In this document: in pieces, positions 49,328 to 58,432 of the stretch
Layout of the letters: each line of letters opens with the position of its first letter
Numbering within the stretch: position 1 is the first letter of the stretch
Assembly (NCBI RefSeq): GCF_040687965.1
Contig: NZ_CP156084.1
Location: forward strand, 1,006,501 to 1,070,500
Source of the DNA: Methylocystis echinoides
GTDB taxonomy: Bacteria; Pseudomonadota; Alphaproteobacteria; Rhizobiales; Beijerinckiaceae
Direction of reading: 5' to 3'
Length of the DNA stretch: 64,000 bases
The notes under the pieces: generated by a model
The model's database searches: none
What the model was told of the DNA's origin: nothing
The model's input: the letters and a program-made list of their open reading frames with translations, nothing else
Position numbers and translations under genes: made by a program

Positions 49328-49831
49328 TCATAGAGGGCGCGTCTTTTCGTCCTCGCGCGCTTCGTCGGCGACGCCCAGCGCCTTCAGCCGGGCGCGCTCC
49401 GCCTCGGTGAGGGCGGCGGGGCCCTCAGGCGCGGCGCGCCGGCGGGCGGCGACGAACACGGCCGCCGCGCCCGCCAGAAGCGCCAGCAGCGGGGCGGTCC
49501 AGAGCAGGATCGTGTCCAGTTTCAGCGGCGGGCGCAGCAGCACGAAATCGCCGTAGCGGGCGTGGACATAGTCCTTCACCTGCGCGTCGCTCAAGCCCTC
49601 CTTGAGCTTCTCGCGCACGAGCACGCGCAGATCCTTGGCGAGGGAAGCGTCCGAATCGTCGACGGACTGGTTCTGACAGACGAGGCAGCGCAATTCGCTG
49701 GTGATGGCGCGGGCGCGGGCCTCCATCGCCGGGTCGGGCAGCCTTTCGCCAGGGGTGACGGCGTGGGCCGGCGCAACGAGCAGGGCCGCGGCGACGGCGA
49801 GCGCGAGGAACGCGGAGGAGGCCTTCATCAT
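49328..49831 (-). CDS. ccmH: Cytochrome c maturation protein CcmH (CycL)
   Basis: A membrane-anchored periplasmic thioredox protein that reduces apocytochrome c for heme attachment. 167 residues: signal peptide (1 to about 24), the redox motif LRCLVCQNQSV (Cys49, Cys52), a helical bundle (SDAQVKDYVHARYGDFVLL) and one C-terminal membrane helix followed by a charged tail. Its start overlaps the ccmF stop by four bases. Last gene of the operon. Confidence 0.95.
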   Translation of the reverse strand: MMKASSAFLALAVAAALLVAPAHAVTPGERLPDPAMEARARAITSELRCLVCQNQSVDDSDASLAKDLRVLVREKLKEGLSDAQVKDYVHARYGDFVLLRPPLKLDTILLWTAPLLALLAGAAAVFVAARRRAAPEGPAALTEAERARLKALGVADEAREDEKTRPL

Positions 49832-51804
49832 TCCGCCGCCTCCGGCAGGGCCGCGACCTTGGCGCGCCGCGCCACGCCGATCCTCAAGCGTCGGTCGGCC
49901 AGCGAGCAGGCGCCGCCGAAGGCCATGACGAGCGCGCCGATCCAGATCAGGGTGACAAAAGGCTTCCAGTAGAGTCGGGCGTCGATCGTGCCGTCCGGGT
50001 GGGTGTCGCCGATGGCGGCGTAGACCTGCCCCAGGCCCAAGGTGACGATGCCGGCCTCGGAGCGCTGCATGGCCCTCGCCTGATAAAAGCGCTTGGCCGG
50101 TTCGATTTGGGCGATCGTCCGGTCGCCCGATCGCACCGCCATTACGGCGTAGATTTCCGAGTAATTGGGGCCGTTGCGCGGGGAGAGGGCCTCGATCCCG
50201 ATCTTGTAGGGGCCGACGTCATGGAAATCGCCGGGCTTCATCGCGACGATGTTCTCGACGCCCCACCCCGTCGCCGCGAGGCCGAGAAGCGTCAAGCCCA
50301 TTCCGGCGTGAGAGATCGACGTGCCCCAGGCGGAGAGCGGCAGGCTCCGCAGGCGCGAGAAGACCGCGCCCATCGAGGCGGCGCGGAAGGCGGCGCGCTG
50401 GGCGACGTCGCTTAGTCCGCCGATGACGAGATAGACCGCGACGCCCGCCGTCGCGATGGAGAGAAACGGCGTCCCATAGAGGGCGCCCAAGGCCGCCGCG
50501 GCCAAGACGCCGAATGCGAAGGCCGCGCGCAGGCGCTGCAGCGCCGCCGGCAGGTCGCCGCGCTTCCAGGCGAGCATCTGGCCGATCGGCATCAACAGCG
50601 CCAGCGGCAAGGCGATCGGAATCAGCACGGTGTTGAAGAAGGGCGGGCCGACAGAAATCTTCTCGCCGGTGAACGCCTCGAGCGCCAGCGGATAGAGCGT
50701 GCCGATGACGACCGTCGCGCAAGAGGCGGAGAGCAGCAGGTTGTTCACGACCAGCGCGCCCTCGCGCGAGATCGGCGAAAACAGCCCGCCGACGGGCAGC
50801 GCGCCCGCCCGCAGCGCGAAGAGCGCCAGCGCGCCGCCGATGAAGAAGACGAGAATGCCGAGGATGAAGACGCCGCGGTCGGGGTCGCTCGCAAAGGCGT
50901 GCACTGAGGTGAGGACGCCCGAACGCACGAGGAAGGTGCCGAGGAGCGACAGCGAAAAAGCGAGGATCGCGAGGAAAATCGTCCAGACCTTCAGCGCCTC
51001 GCGCTTCTCCATCACCGCAGCGCTGTGGAGCAGCGCCGTGCCGGCGAGCCAGGGCATGAGGGACGCGTTTTCGACCGGGTCCCAGAACCAGAAGCCGCCC
51101 CAGCCGAGCGTGTAATAGGCCCAATAGGAGCCCATGGCGATGCCGAGCGTCAGCGCCACCCAGGCGAAGAGCGTCCAGGGCCGCGCGAAGCGCGCCCAGG
51201 CGGCGTCGATGCGCCCGCCGATCAGCGCCGCGGCGGCGAAGGAGAAGACGATCGAGAAGCCGACATAGCCGAGATAGAGCAGCGGCGGATGAATCGCGAG
51301 GCCGGGGTCCTGCAGGATCGGGTTGAGGTCGCGGCCCTCCCACGGCGGCTGATCGACGCGCGCGAAGGGATTTGAGGTGAGCAGGATGAAGAGCAGAAAG
51401 GCCGCGCCGAGCAGGCCCTGAACGGAGAGCGCGTCGGCGCGCAGCTTGTCCGGCATGGTTGAAGAGAACATCGCGATCAGGGCGCCGCAGAGCGAGAGCA
51501 CCAGCACCCACAGCAGCATGGAGCCTTCGTGATTCCCCCAGACGCCGGAGATTTTATAGATGAAGGGCTTCAGCGAGTGGGAATTCTCGATGACGTTGAC
51601 GAGCGAGAAGTCCGAAACGACATGCGCATAAGTGAGCGCGCCATAGGCGAGCGCGACTAGCAGGAATTGCGCAATCGCCGTCGGCCGCGCAACGCGCATC
51701 AGCCCGACGTCATTGAGACGCGCGCCGGCGAAGGGCAGAACGAATTGCACGAGCGCCAGCGCAAAGGCGAGAACGAGCGCGTAATGTCCGGTTTCAACGA
51801 TCAT
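49828..51804 (-). CDS. ccmF: Heme lyase subunit CcmF (CycK)
   Basis: Integral membrane component of the cytochrome c heme lyase. 658 residues with about 15 membrane segments; the WWD-type domain WGGFWFWDPVENASLMPWL holds heme from CcmE, and conserved His residues flank it. The start at 51804 (MIVETGHYALVLA) matches the family; an in-frame ATG 20 codons upstream is unlikely. Order here is ccmI, ccmE, ccmF, ccmH, the cycHJKL arrangement of rhizobia. Confidence 0.96.
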   Translation of the reverse strand: MIVETGHYALVLAFALALVQFVLPFAGARLNDVGLMRVARPTAIAQFLLVALAYGALTYAHVVSDFSLVNVIENSHSLKPFIYKISGVWGNHEGSMLLWVLVLSLCGALIAMFSSTMPDKLRADALSVQGLLGAAFLLFILLTSNPFARVDQPPWEGRDLNPILQDPGLAIHPPLLYLGYVGFSIVFSFAAAALIGGRIDAAWARFARPWTLFAWVALTLGIAMGSYWAYYTLGWGGFWFWDPVENASLMPWLAGTALLHSAAVMEKREALKVWTIFLAILAFSLSLLGTFLVRSGVLTSVHAFASDPDRGVFILGILVFFIGGALALFALRAGALPVGGLFSPISREGALVVNNLLLSASCATVVIGTLYPLALEAFTGEKISVGPPFFNTVLIPIALPLALLMPIGQMLAWKRGDLPAALQRLRAAFAFGVLAAAALGALYGTPFLSIATAGVAVYLVIGGLSDVAQRAAFRAASMGAVFSRLRSLPLSAWGTSISHAGMGLTLLGLAATGWGVENIVAMKPGDFHDVGPYKIGIEALSPRNGPNYSEIYAVMAVRSGDRTIAQIEPAKRFYQARAMQRSEAGIVTLGLGQVYAAIGDTHPDGTIDARLYWKPFVTLIWIGALVMAFGGACSLADRRLRIGVARRAKVAALPEAAE

Positions 51805-51915
51805 GAGCGGCTGCACCAGTAGGTCGCGATTCTTGGCGGTCATGGCCCGGCTTGGCCGGGCCATCGACGCCTGGAGGGCTTCGTCGCTGGCCTGCGTCGC
51901 AGGAGCGAAGGACCA

Positions 51916-52353
51916 TCACTTCTTCTCTCCCTGCCACACGCCCTGCTTCTTCAGGGCGTCCGCGACGTCGCGGGGCATGTAGCGTTCGTCGTGCTTGGCG
52001 AGGACGCTGTCGGCCTTGAAAGCGCCGTTCGACTGCAACTGGCCGTCGACGACGACGCCCTGCCCCTCGCGGAAGAGATCCGGCAGCAGGCCCGTATAGG
52101 CGATGGCGAGGTCTTTCGTCTGATCGGTGACGGTGAAGGAAATGTCGCGTCCGTTCCTGACGACGCTGCCCTCCTTGACGAGCCCGCCGATGCGCAGCCG
52201 CGCGCCGGGGGCGACGTGTTTCTGGGCAAGCTCGGAGGGCGTGTAGAAGAAGACGATATTGTCGCGCAGCGCGAAGAGGATCAGCCCGGCGGCGAGGCCG
52301 AGCGCCGCCAGCGCCCCGATAATCAGCGTCAGTCTTTTGCCTTTTCGCGTCAT
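51916..52353 (-). CDS. ccmE: Heme chaperone CcmE (CycJ)
   Basis: Periplasmic heme carrier anchored by one N-terminal helix (about 8-30). 145 residues, OB-fold. The heme-binding His121 is in [10 protein letters not shown], the diagnostic motif. Lies 82 bases downstream of ccmI and 111 upstream of ccmF. Confidence 0.96.
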   Translation of the reverse strand: MTRKGKRLTLIIGALAALGLAAGLILFALRDNIVFFYTPSELAQKHVAPGARLRIGGLVKEGSVVRNGRDISFTVTDQTKDLAIAYTGLLPDLFREGQGVVVDGQLQSNGAFKADSVLAKHDERYMPRDVADALKKQGVWQGEKK

Positions 52354-52435
52354 GTCGCTCTCTTGGCGGTTGTGGCCTTTGCCCGACCCTGCTCATGCAG
52401 GGGGCCGCCATCCTCCCGCCCAGCGGGAGAGGGGC

Positions 52436-53554
52436 TCACCCCCCGATGTTCAATTCCTTCGCCAGCGCCTCGATGCGGGCGACCTCGGCGTCTTTGCCGG
52501 CGAGCGCCTTGCGGGCGTCCGCGACGGCCTTTTTCGCCTTTTCGGCTTCCGACAGGACGCTATAGGCGCGGATGAGCCGAAGCCAGCCCTCGACGTCGTC
52601 GCTTTGCGTCTCAAGCCGCGCCGCCAGACGGTCGACCATGCCGCGGATCATCGCGTCGCGCTGGCCGGACGGCAAGGCGGCGATCGCCTTGCCCTGCTCG
52701 CCGCCCGGCGCCTGCGCGATCGGCGGCGCCGGCTCCGGCTCGCCGCGCAGCGCCGCGAGACGTCGCTTGACGGCGGGAAGATAAGGCGCGTCCGCCGGGG
52801 CGTCGGCCTCCATCCTGGCGAAGAGGTCGATCGCCTTGTCCTTATCGCCGGCCTGTTCGGCGGCGACGCCGAGATAGAAGCGGGCCATGGAGAAGGACGG
52901 ATCGATGGCGAGCGCCGCCTCGAATGCCTTTTTCGCCTCGGCCGTCACCTGGCCCTGGGCGACGACCATGCGCGCCTGGCCGAGCGCGGCGTGGCGCTGC
53001 GGCGTGGCCCCGAGCAGCTTCAAGGCCTGCTCATAGGCGTTGATCGCCGCCTCTCCCCGGCCGGTGCGCAGATAATAGGGCGCGACGACCTCGAAGCCGC
53101 GGCCGTCCTCGGGATGCTCGCGCAAGTGCTGCTCGATGCGCGCCACGGCGCCGGCGAGATCGCCCTTCTCCGGCGCGGCGTCCAGCCTTGCGGTCAAGGG
53201 CATGTCGGGACGCGCGGCGTTGCCGAGCCGCAGATAAAGGGGCACGGCGACGGCCGGAATCATCACGATGGCGGCGAGCGCCGCAATCAGCGCCGTCTGG
53301 CGCGAGCGGGCCGGCGCGGCCTTTTGCGCGGCCTCGGCGCGCAGCAGGCGACGCGCGGCCTCGGTGCGGGCGGCGTCCGCCTCGACGGCGTCGAGGCGGC
53401 CCTCGTCGCGCTCGCGCTCGATCTCGGCGATCTGCTCCTCGAAAAAGGCGACGTCGGCGGCGCTGGCGTCCCTGGCTTCGCCGCGCAGGGCGAGCGGCGC
53501 GAGCACGGCCATGACGGCGGCGCCGGTGAGGAGGGCGAAGACGAGCCAGATCAT
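52436..53554 (-). CDS. ccmI: Cytochrome c maturation protein CcmI (CycH)
   Basis: Apocytochrome c chaperone. 372 residues: an N-terminal membrane helix (MIWLVFALLTGAAVMAVLAP), a charged coiled segment with a leucine-zipper-like heptad (about 30-75), a second membrane helix near 92-112, and periplasmic TPR repeats (about 145-260). I chose the start at 53554 because the first helix begins there; the open frame extends 19 codons further. First gene of the ccmIEFH operon; DUF2721 gene starts divergently 129 bases away. Confidence 0.92.
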   Translation of the reverse strand: MIWLVFALLTGAAVMAVLAPLALRGEARDASAADVAFFEEQIAEIERERDEGRLDAVEADAARTEAARRLLRAEAAQKAAPARSRQTALIAALAAIVMIPAVAVPLYLRLGNAARPDMPLTARLDAAPEKGDLAGAVARIEQHLREHPEDGRGFEVVAPYYLRTGRGEAAINAYEQALKLLGATPQRHAALGQARMVVAQGQVTAEAKKAFEAALAIDPSFSMARFYLGVAAEQAGDKDKAIDLFARMEADAPADAPYLPAVKRRLAALRGEPEPAPPIAQAPGGEQGKAIAALPSGQRDAMIRGMVDRLAARLETQSDDVEGWLRLIRAYSVLSEAEKAKKAVADARKALAGKDAEVARIEALAKELNIGG

Positions 53555-53682
53555 GGAGGGCTGTTTAAGGCTTTGCCCCGCGGTTTGGAAGAAAAATGCG
53601 GGCGGCGCCACTTCGCGCCGGAATTAGCCCAGCCGCGAAGACCAGTATAAGATAGCGAAAGCCTTTCCCGAGCTGCGCCGCC

Positions 53683-54168
53683 ATGACCTTAGGATTTCTG
53701 ACGCCCTCGATCGAGCAGCTCTCCAACGTGATCTCGCAGGTGACGGGCCCCGCCTTCCTGCTGGCGGCTGAAGCGCAATTGCTCAGCGTCCTCATTTCCC
53801 GCCTCGATCGCATCGTCGATCGAGCCCGCGACATCGCCGAAATGAGCGAGGAAGACGCCCGCGCGCATCGCAAGGTCGAGCTGCCAATCCTGCGCAGGCG
53901 CGCCAAGCTCGTGCACCGTTCGATCTATCTGGGCGTCGCGAGCTGCGTCGTCACCAGTTTTCTGGTGATTCTCGGATTTGGAGCCGCCTTCTTTCGTTTC
54001 CGTCACGAATATGGCGCCGGCGCGCTGTTCATCCTCGCGATGGCGCTGTTCACCTGGGCGCTCATCGCCTTCGCGAGAGAGCTTCGGCTCGGCTATTCCG
54101 AGATAGAGGCCGGCGCCGAGCTCCTGAAGAAGCCCGGATGGCTGCGGCGATCACACGCGCAAAAGTGA
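53683..54168 (+). CDS. DUF2721 membrane protein
   Basis: 161 residues with three hydrophobic segments (about 18-40, 85-107 and 113-132) separated by a charged stretch (RLDRIVDRARDIAEMSEEDARAHRKVELPILRRRAKL, about 40-77). The sequence agrees with DUF2721, a small family of unknown function often found in proteobacteria. Convergent with purB; only eight bases separate the stops. Confidence 0.8.
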   Translation: MTLGFLTPSIEQLSNVISQVTGPAFLLAAEAQLLSVLISRLDRIVDRARDIAEMSEEDARAHRKVELPILRRRAKLVHRSIYLGVASCVVTSFLVILGFGAAFFRFRHEYGAGALFILAMALFTWALIAFARELRLGYSEIEAGAELLKKPGWLRRSHAQK

Positions 54169-54176
54169 AGGCCGCC

Positions 54177-55484
54177 TCACGCCGCGCCGAAGACGCGGCG
54201 GAAAATCGTGTCGACATGTTTGAAGTGGTAGGAGAGGTCGAAGAGCTCGTCGAGCTCCGCTGGCGAGAGTTTTGCGGAGACGTCGGGGTCCTGCCCGAGC
54301 AGCGTGCGAAACTCCCCTTCCCCACGCCAGACCGGCATGGCGTTCCGCTGCACCATGGCGTAGGCGTCTTCGCGCGACACGCCTTTTTGCGTCAACGCGA
54401 GCAAAACGCGCTGCGAGTGGACGAGCCCGCCCAGCCGGTCGAGATTTTTCTGCATGTTCTCCGGATAGACGAGCAGATTCTCGATCACATTGGTGAGCCG
54501 GGCGAGCGCGAAATCGAGCGTCACGGTGGCGTCGGGCCCGATCATGCGCTCGACCGAGGAGTGCGAAATATCGCGCTCGTGCCAGAGCGCCACATTCTCC
54601 ATGGCGGGGATCGCCATGCCGCGCACGAGCCGGGCGAGGCCGGTAAGATTTTCGGTCAGCACCGGATTGCGCTTATGCGGCATGGCCGAGGAGCCCTTCT
54701 GCCCGGCCGAGAAATATTCCTCGGCCTCCAGCACTTCGGTGCGTTGCAGATGGCGAATCTCGGTCGCGAGCCGCTCGACCGAGGAGGCGACGACGCCGAG
54801 CGTCGCGAAAAAGGCCGCATGGCGGTCGCGCGGAATGACCTGCGTCGAAACGGGCTCCGGGACGAGGCCCATCTTATGGGCGACATATTCTTCGACGCGC
54901 GGGTCAATATTGGCGAAAGTGCCGACCGCTCCGGAAATCGCGCAGGTCGCGACTTCTTTTCGAGCCTGCACGAGACGCTCGCGGGCGCGGGAGAATTCGG
55001 CGTAGGCCTGCGCCATTTTGAGGCCGAAGGTCACGGGTTCGGCGTGAATGCCGTGCGAGCGGCCGATGGTCGGGGTGAATTTGTGCTCGAAAGCCCGCTT
55101 CCTGATCGCGGCGAGCAGCGCGTCGACGTCGGCGATGAGCAAATCGGCGGCGCGCGACAGCTGCACGGCGAGGCAGGTGTCGAGCACGTCCGACGAGGTC
55201 ATGCCCTGATGCACGAAGCGCGAGTCCGGCCCGATGAATTCGGCGAGATGGGTCAGGAAGGCGATGACGTCGTGCTTCGTCACCCGCTCGATTTCGTCGA
55301 TGCGGGCGACGTCGAACTGCACGAAATCCGCCTTGTCCCAGATGTTCTTGGCGCTTTCCTTGGGGATGACGCCGAGTTCGGCGAGCGCGTCGCAGGCATA
55401 GGCCTCGATCTCGAACCAGATGCGAAAGCGCGTCTGCGGCTCCCAGATCGTCGTCATCTCGGGGCGGGAATAGCGGGGGATCAT
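54177..55484 (-). CDS. purB: Adenylosuccinate lyase
   Basis: Releases fumarate in two steps of purine synthesis. 435 residues of the fumarase/aspartase superfamily: TSSDVLDTCLAVQL, GRSHGIHAEPVTFG with the catalytic His, and the signature GSSAMPHKRNP with the flexible-loop Ser. MIPRYSRPEM at the N-terminus is typical of the bacterial enzyme. Stands alone. Confidence 0.97.
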   Translation of the reverse strand: MIPRYSRPEMTTIWEPQTRFRIWFEIEAYACDALAELGVIPKESAKNIWDKADFVQFDVARIDEIERVTKHDVIAFLTHLAEFIGPDSRFVHQGMTSSDVLDTCLAVQLSRAADLLIADVDALLAAIRKRAFEHKFTPTIGRSHGIHAEPVTFGLKMAQAYAEFSRARERLVQARKEVATCAISGAVGTFANIDPRVEEYVAHKMGLVPEPVSTQVIPRDRHAAFFATLGVVASSVERLATEIRHLQRTEVLEAEEYFSAGQKGSSAMPHKRNPVLTENLTGLARLVRGMAIPAMENVALWHERDISHSSVERMIGPDATVTLDFALARLTNVIENLLVYPENMQKNLDRLGGLVHSQRVLLALTQKGVSREDAYAMVQRNAMPVWRGEGEFRTLLGQDPDVSAKLSPAELDELFDLSYHFKHVDTIFRRVFGAA

Positions 55485-55814
55485 GGGCTCTGTGCTCTCG
55501 TCGCGCGGGTGAACATGCTCGCGCGGGCGCTATCACAGTGACGAAGAAAGCGCAAAGCGGGCGGGACGAAACAGGCGCCGACGCCTCTCATGCAGCGAGA
55601 CGCCGCCTTCGGCGGCTCCTCGCCAAGAAACGCTTTTTCACATTAATTCATAGAGTAAGGATCGTCCTGAGGAGCCCCCGCAGCGGACGTCTGGGCGGAC
55701 GCGGCCGTCTCGGGGGCTTGTCGCCGACGCGCGACCGGCCCCGCTTTTGTATGCGCTCGGCCCGTCCGCTTGATATATCCATCGCGGGGCGGGCGGCGCC
55801 CGGGGGAGGCCGGA
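55485..55814. other. Intergenic region with degenerate palindromic repeats
   Basis: About 330 bases between the divergent purB and VIT1-fusion genes. It contains two decayed relatives of the REP-like elements (about 55597-55623, with GCCGCC/GGCGGC, and about 55659-55703). No gene is visible. A GGGGAGG ribosome site for the next gene ends the stretch. Confidence 0.55.
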
Positions 55815-57023
55815 ATGGAACAGGAACGCCTGGCGCGCATCAAGGCGGGGGTCGTGGAGGAAGGCCGGCAGCTTCTCGTCATCTTCCTCTACCTCTGGGT
55901 GCTGCTGACCCTCTTCTCCCTCCACAAGGCCGTCATTTTCAACGAAGATCTGCTGACCTATCAGCAGGGCCTCGCGCTCATCAACGCCCTCGCCCTCGCC
56001 AAGATTATCCTGATCGGACAGAAGCTGCATCTCGGCGAGCCCAACAGGGATGCGCCCGTCGCAGTCCCGGCGCTGATCAAAGCGGCGATCTTCGGCCTGC
56101 TTCTCGTCGCCTTCCATGTCGTCGAGGAGACGCTCATCGGCGTCTTCCACGGCAAGACCGTGCGGGAGGCGATCCCGACGATCGGCGACGGCTCGCTGCA
56201 GGCCATCCTCATGACGGCGATCATCGCCACGGTCGGGCTCATCCCCTTCTTCGCCTTTGTCGAGCTCGAGCGGGTTCTTGGGACCGACGAACTGCGCACC
56301 CTGCTCTTCGGCCGGCGGCGCGCCAGAAACGCGTCGGGAGAACATGTCGAGCGGCATTTCCTCAATTCGGAGACCGTGCGCGACGTCGTCATCGGCATGG
56401 CGGACGGGCTCACCGTGCCCTTCGCCCTCGCGGCCGGCATATCGGCGGCGATCGCCTCGACGCGCGTCGTCGTCACGGCGGGGCTCGCCGAAATCGTCGC
56501 CGGCGCGACGGCCATGGGGCTCGGCGGCTATCTCGCGGCGCGCAGCGACCAGGAGCACTTCCACTCCGAAGAGAAGCGCGAATATGCCGAGGTCGAAAAA
56601 CTTCCAGACCAGGAGCGCCGTGAGCTGCGCGAGATTTTCGCCCAATATGGGCTCGAAAAGCCGGAGGTCGACACGGTCGTCTCGGCGCTCTCCGCGGACA
56701 AGAAGCGCTGGGTCGATTTCATGATGCGCTTCGAGCTGGGGCTGGAGCGGCCCGACCCCAAGCGCGCGCCGGTCAGCGCGGCGACGATCGCCGCGGCCTA
56801 CGCGATTGGCGGTCTGATCCCGCTCGCGCCTTACATCGTCGAGGACGATATCCGCCGCGCGCTGCTCCATTCCGCTCTTTTTACCGGCGTCGCGCTGCTT
56901 GTTTTCGGCGCGGTCAAAGGGCGGCTCACCGGCGCCGATCCTGTGAAATCCGGCCTGCAGACCTTTCTCGTCGGCGGGCTCGCGGCCGGCGCAGCCTATT
57001 ATCTCGCCTCGCTTTTCGGCTGA
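55815..57023 (+). CDS. Membrane protein: four-helix module fused to a VIT1/CCC1-type metal transporter
   Basis: 402 residues. Residues 1-165 carry about four membrane segments and match no family I know. Residues 176-402 are a VIT1/CCC1 domain: helices around DGLTVPFALAAG, a charged cytosolic stretch, and C-terminal helices. In that stretch Glu256, Glu259, Glu267, Glu270, Met303, Met304 and Glu307 have exactly the spacing of the metal-binding residues of Eucalyptus VIT1 (E102, E105, E113, E116, M149, M150, E153). Export of Fe2+ or Mn2+ from the cytosol is likely. The start at 55815 follows GGGGAGG. A DadA-like gene follows. Confidence 0.8.
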   Translation: MEQERLARIKAGVVEEGRQLLVIFLYLWVLLTLFSLHKAVIFNEDLLTYQQGLALINALALAKIILIGQKLHLGEPNRDAPVAVPALIKAAIFGLLLVAFHVVEETLIGVFHGKTVREAIPTIGDGSLQAILMTAIIATVGLIPFFAFVELERVLGTDELRTLLFGRRRARNASGEHVERHFLNSETVRDVVIGMADGLTVPFALAAGISAAIASTRVVVTAGLAEIVAGATAMGLGGYLAARSDQEHFHSEEKREYAEVEKLPDQERRELREIFAQYGLEKPEVDTVVSALSADKKRWVDFMMRFELGLERPDPKRAPVSAATIAAAYAIGGLIPLAPYIVEDDIRRALLHSALFTGVALLVFGAVKGRLTGADPVKSGLQTFLVGGLAAGAAYYLASLFG

Positions 57024-57110
57024 AGCCTCGCTTTGAGCGCTTCGCTCGCGCAGGACGGCGGTGTGGCGTCGGGGCGTCGCGCCGACCATATGAAGATCAT
57101 GGGAGGCGGC

Positions 57111-58352
57111 ATGCAGAAGGCGGATGTGATCGTTCTCGGGGCAGGCATGGTCGGCGTCTCGGCGGCGCTGCATCTGCAGGCGCGCGGGCGGGACGTGGCG
57201 CTGGTCGACCGGCGCGGCGCAGGTCTCGAGACGAGCTTTGGCAACGCCGGCCTGATCGAACGCTCGTCGATCTTCCCCTATCTCTTCCCGCGCGACCCGA
57301 AGCGCCTCGTCAAATATGCGCTGAACCTGCTCCCGGAAGCGCATTATCACGTCGCCGCTTTGCCCTCGGTCGCGCCCTGGCTCATGCGCTACTGGCGCGC
57401 GAGTTCGCCGGAGCGGGTGGCAAAAAGCATCGCCGGCCGGCGTCCGCTGATCGAGCGCAGCCTGATCGAGCACGAGGCGCTGATCCAGCAGGCGGGGGCT
57501 GGCCGGCTCATCCGCTACACGGGCTGGATCAAGCTGTTTCGCAGCGACGAGACCCTGGCGCTGGGCGTGGCCGACGCGGAGAAGCTGCGCGCCTATGACC
57601 TCCACATCGACATTCTGGATTCGAAGGGCGTCGCCGCGCGCGAGCCGCATCTCGCCAAGGTCGCGGGCGCCGTCCACTATCTCGACACAGCCTCGGTGAG
57701 CGATCCGGGGGCGCTCGCCAAGGCCTATGCCGATCTCTTCCTCGCCCGCGGCGGGCGTTTCGTCTCGGCCGACGCCCTGACGCTCGAACAGGAGCCGGAC
57801 GGCGGCTGGAGCGTCGCGGGGCCGGAGGGGCGCCTTGCGGCGCCCGACGCCGTGCTCGCGCTCGGCCCCTGGTCCGATCAGATTTTCCGCCGCTATGGCT
57901 ATGAGATGCCCTTCGGCTTCAAGCGCGGTTACCACATGCATTACGCGCCGCAGCCGGGCGCGACGCTCAACCACCCGATCCTCGACGCCGACAATGGCTA
58001 TCTGCTGGCGCCGATGGACCGGGGGATCCGGCTGACGAGCGGCGCGGAGTTCGCGACCCGCGACGCGCCGCCGACGCCGGTGCAAATCGAGCGCTGCGAG
58101 CCGATTGCGCGGACGCTGTTCCCGCTCGGGCCGGCGCTCGACCGGGCCCCCTGGAAAGGCGCCCGCCCCTGCCTGCCGGATATGCTCCCGGTTCTGGGAC
58201 CGGCCCCGCGCCACAAGGGACTGTGGTTCGATTTCGGCCACGCCCATCACGGCCTGACGCTCGGGCCGGTGACCGGGCGCCTCCTCGCCGAAATGATGAC
58301 GGGCGAAACGCCCTTCACCGATCCCGCCCCCTATCGCGTCGACCGTTTTTAA
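57111..58352 (+). CDS. D-amino-acid dehydrogenase-like FAD oxidoreductase
   Basis: 413 residues of the DAO/DadA family. GAGMVGVSAALHLQARG near the N-terminus binds FAD, GNAGLIERSS follows as in DadA, and GLWFDFGHAHHGLTLGPVTGRLLAE near the C-terminus is the second cofactor motif. The likely role is oxidation of D-amino acids to keto acids with electron transfer to the respiratory chain; the substrate is not certain. Of several in-frame ATGs (57090, 57099, 57111), the last has GGGAGG four bases before it and is preferred. Confidence 0.85.
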   Translation: MQKADVIVLGAGMVGVSAALHLQARGRDVALVDRRGAGLETSFGNAGLIERSSIFPYLFPRDPKRLVKYALNLLPEAHYHVAALPSVAPWLMRYWRASSPERVAKSIAGRRPLIERSLIEHEALIQQAGAGRLIRYTGWIKLFRSDETLALGVADAEKLRAYDLHIDILDSKGVAAREPHLAKVAGAVHYLDTASVSDPGALAKAYADLFLARGGRFVSADALTLEQEPDGGWSVAGPEGRLAAPDAVLALGPWSDQIFRRYGYEMPFGFKRGYHMHYAPQPGATLNHPILDADNGYLLAPMDRGIRLTSGAEFATRDAPPTPVQIERCEPIARTLFPLGPALDRAPWKGARPCLPDMLPVLGPAPRHKGLWFDFGHAHHGLTLGPVTGRLLAEMMTGETPFTDPAPYRVDRF

Positions 58353-58432
58353 AGCCGCGCAAGCTTCACACGGGTTTCGTGATCTGAAACTGTCGGGCTC
58401 TGGCCCGAATCGCGCCCGACGGCGCCGTTGGA

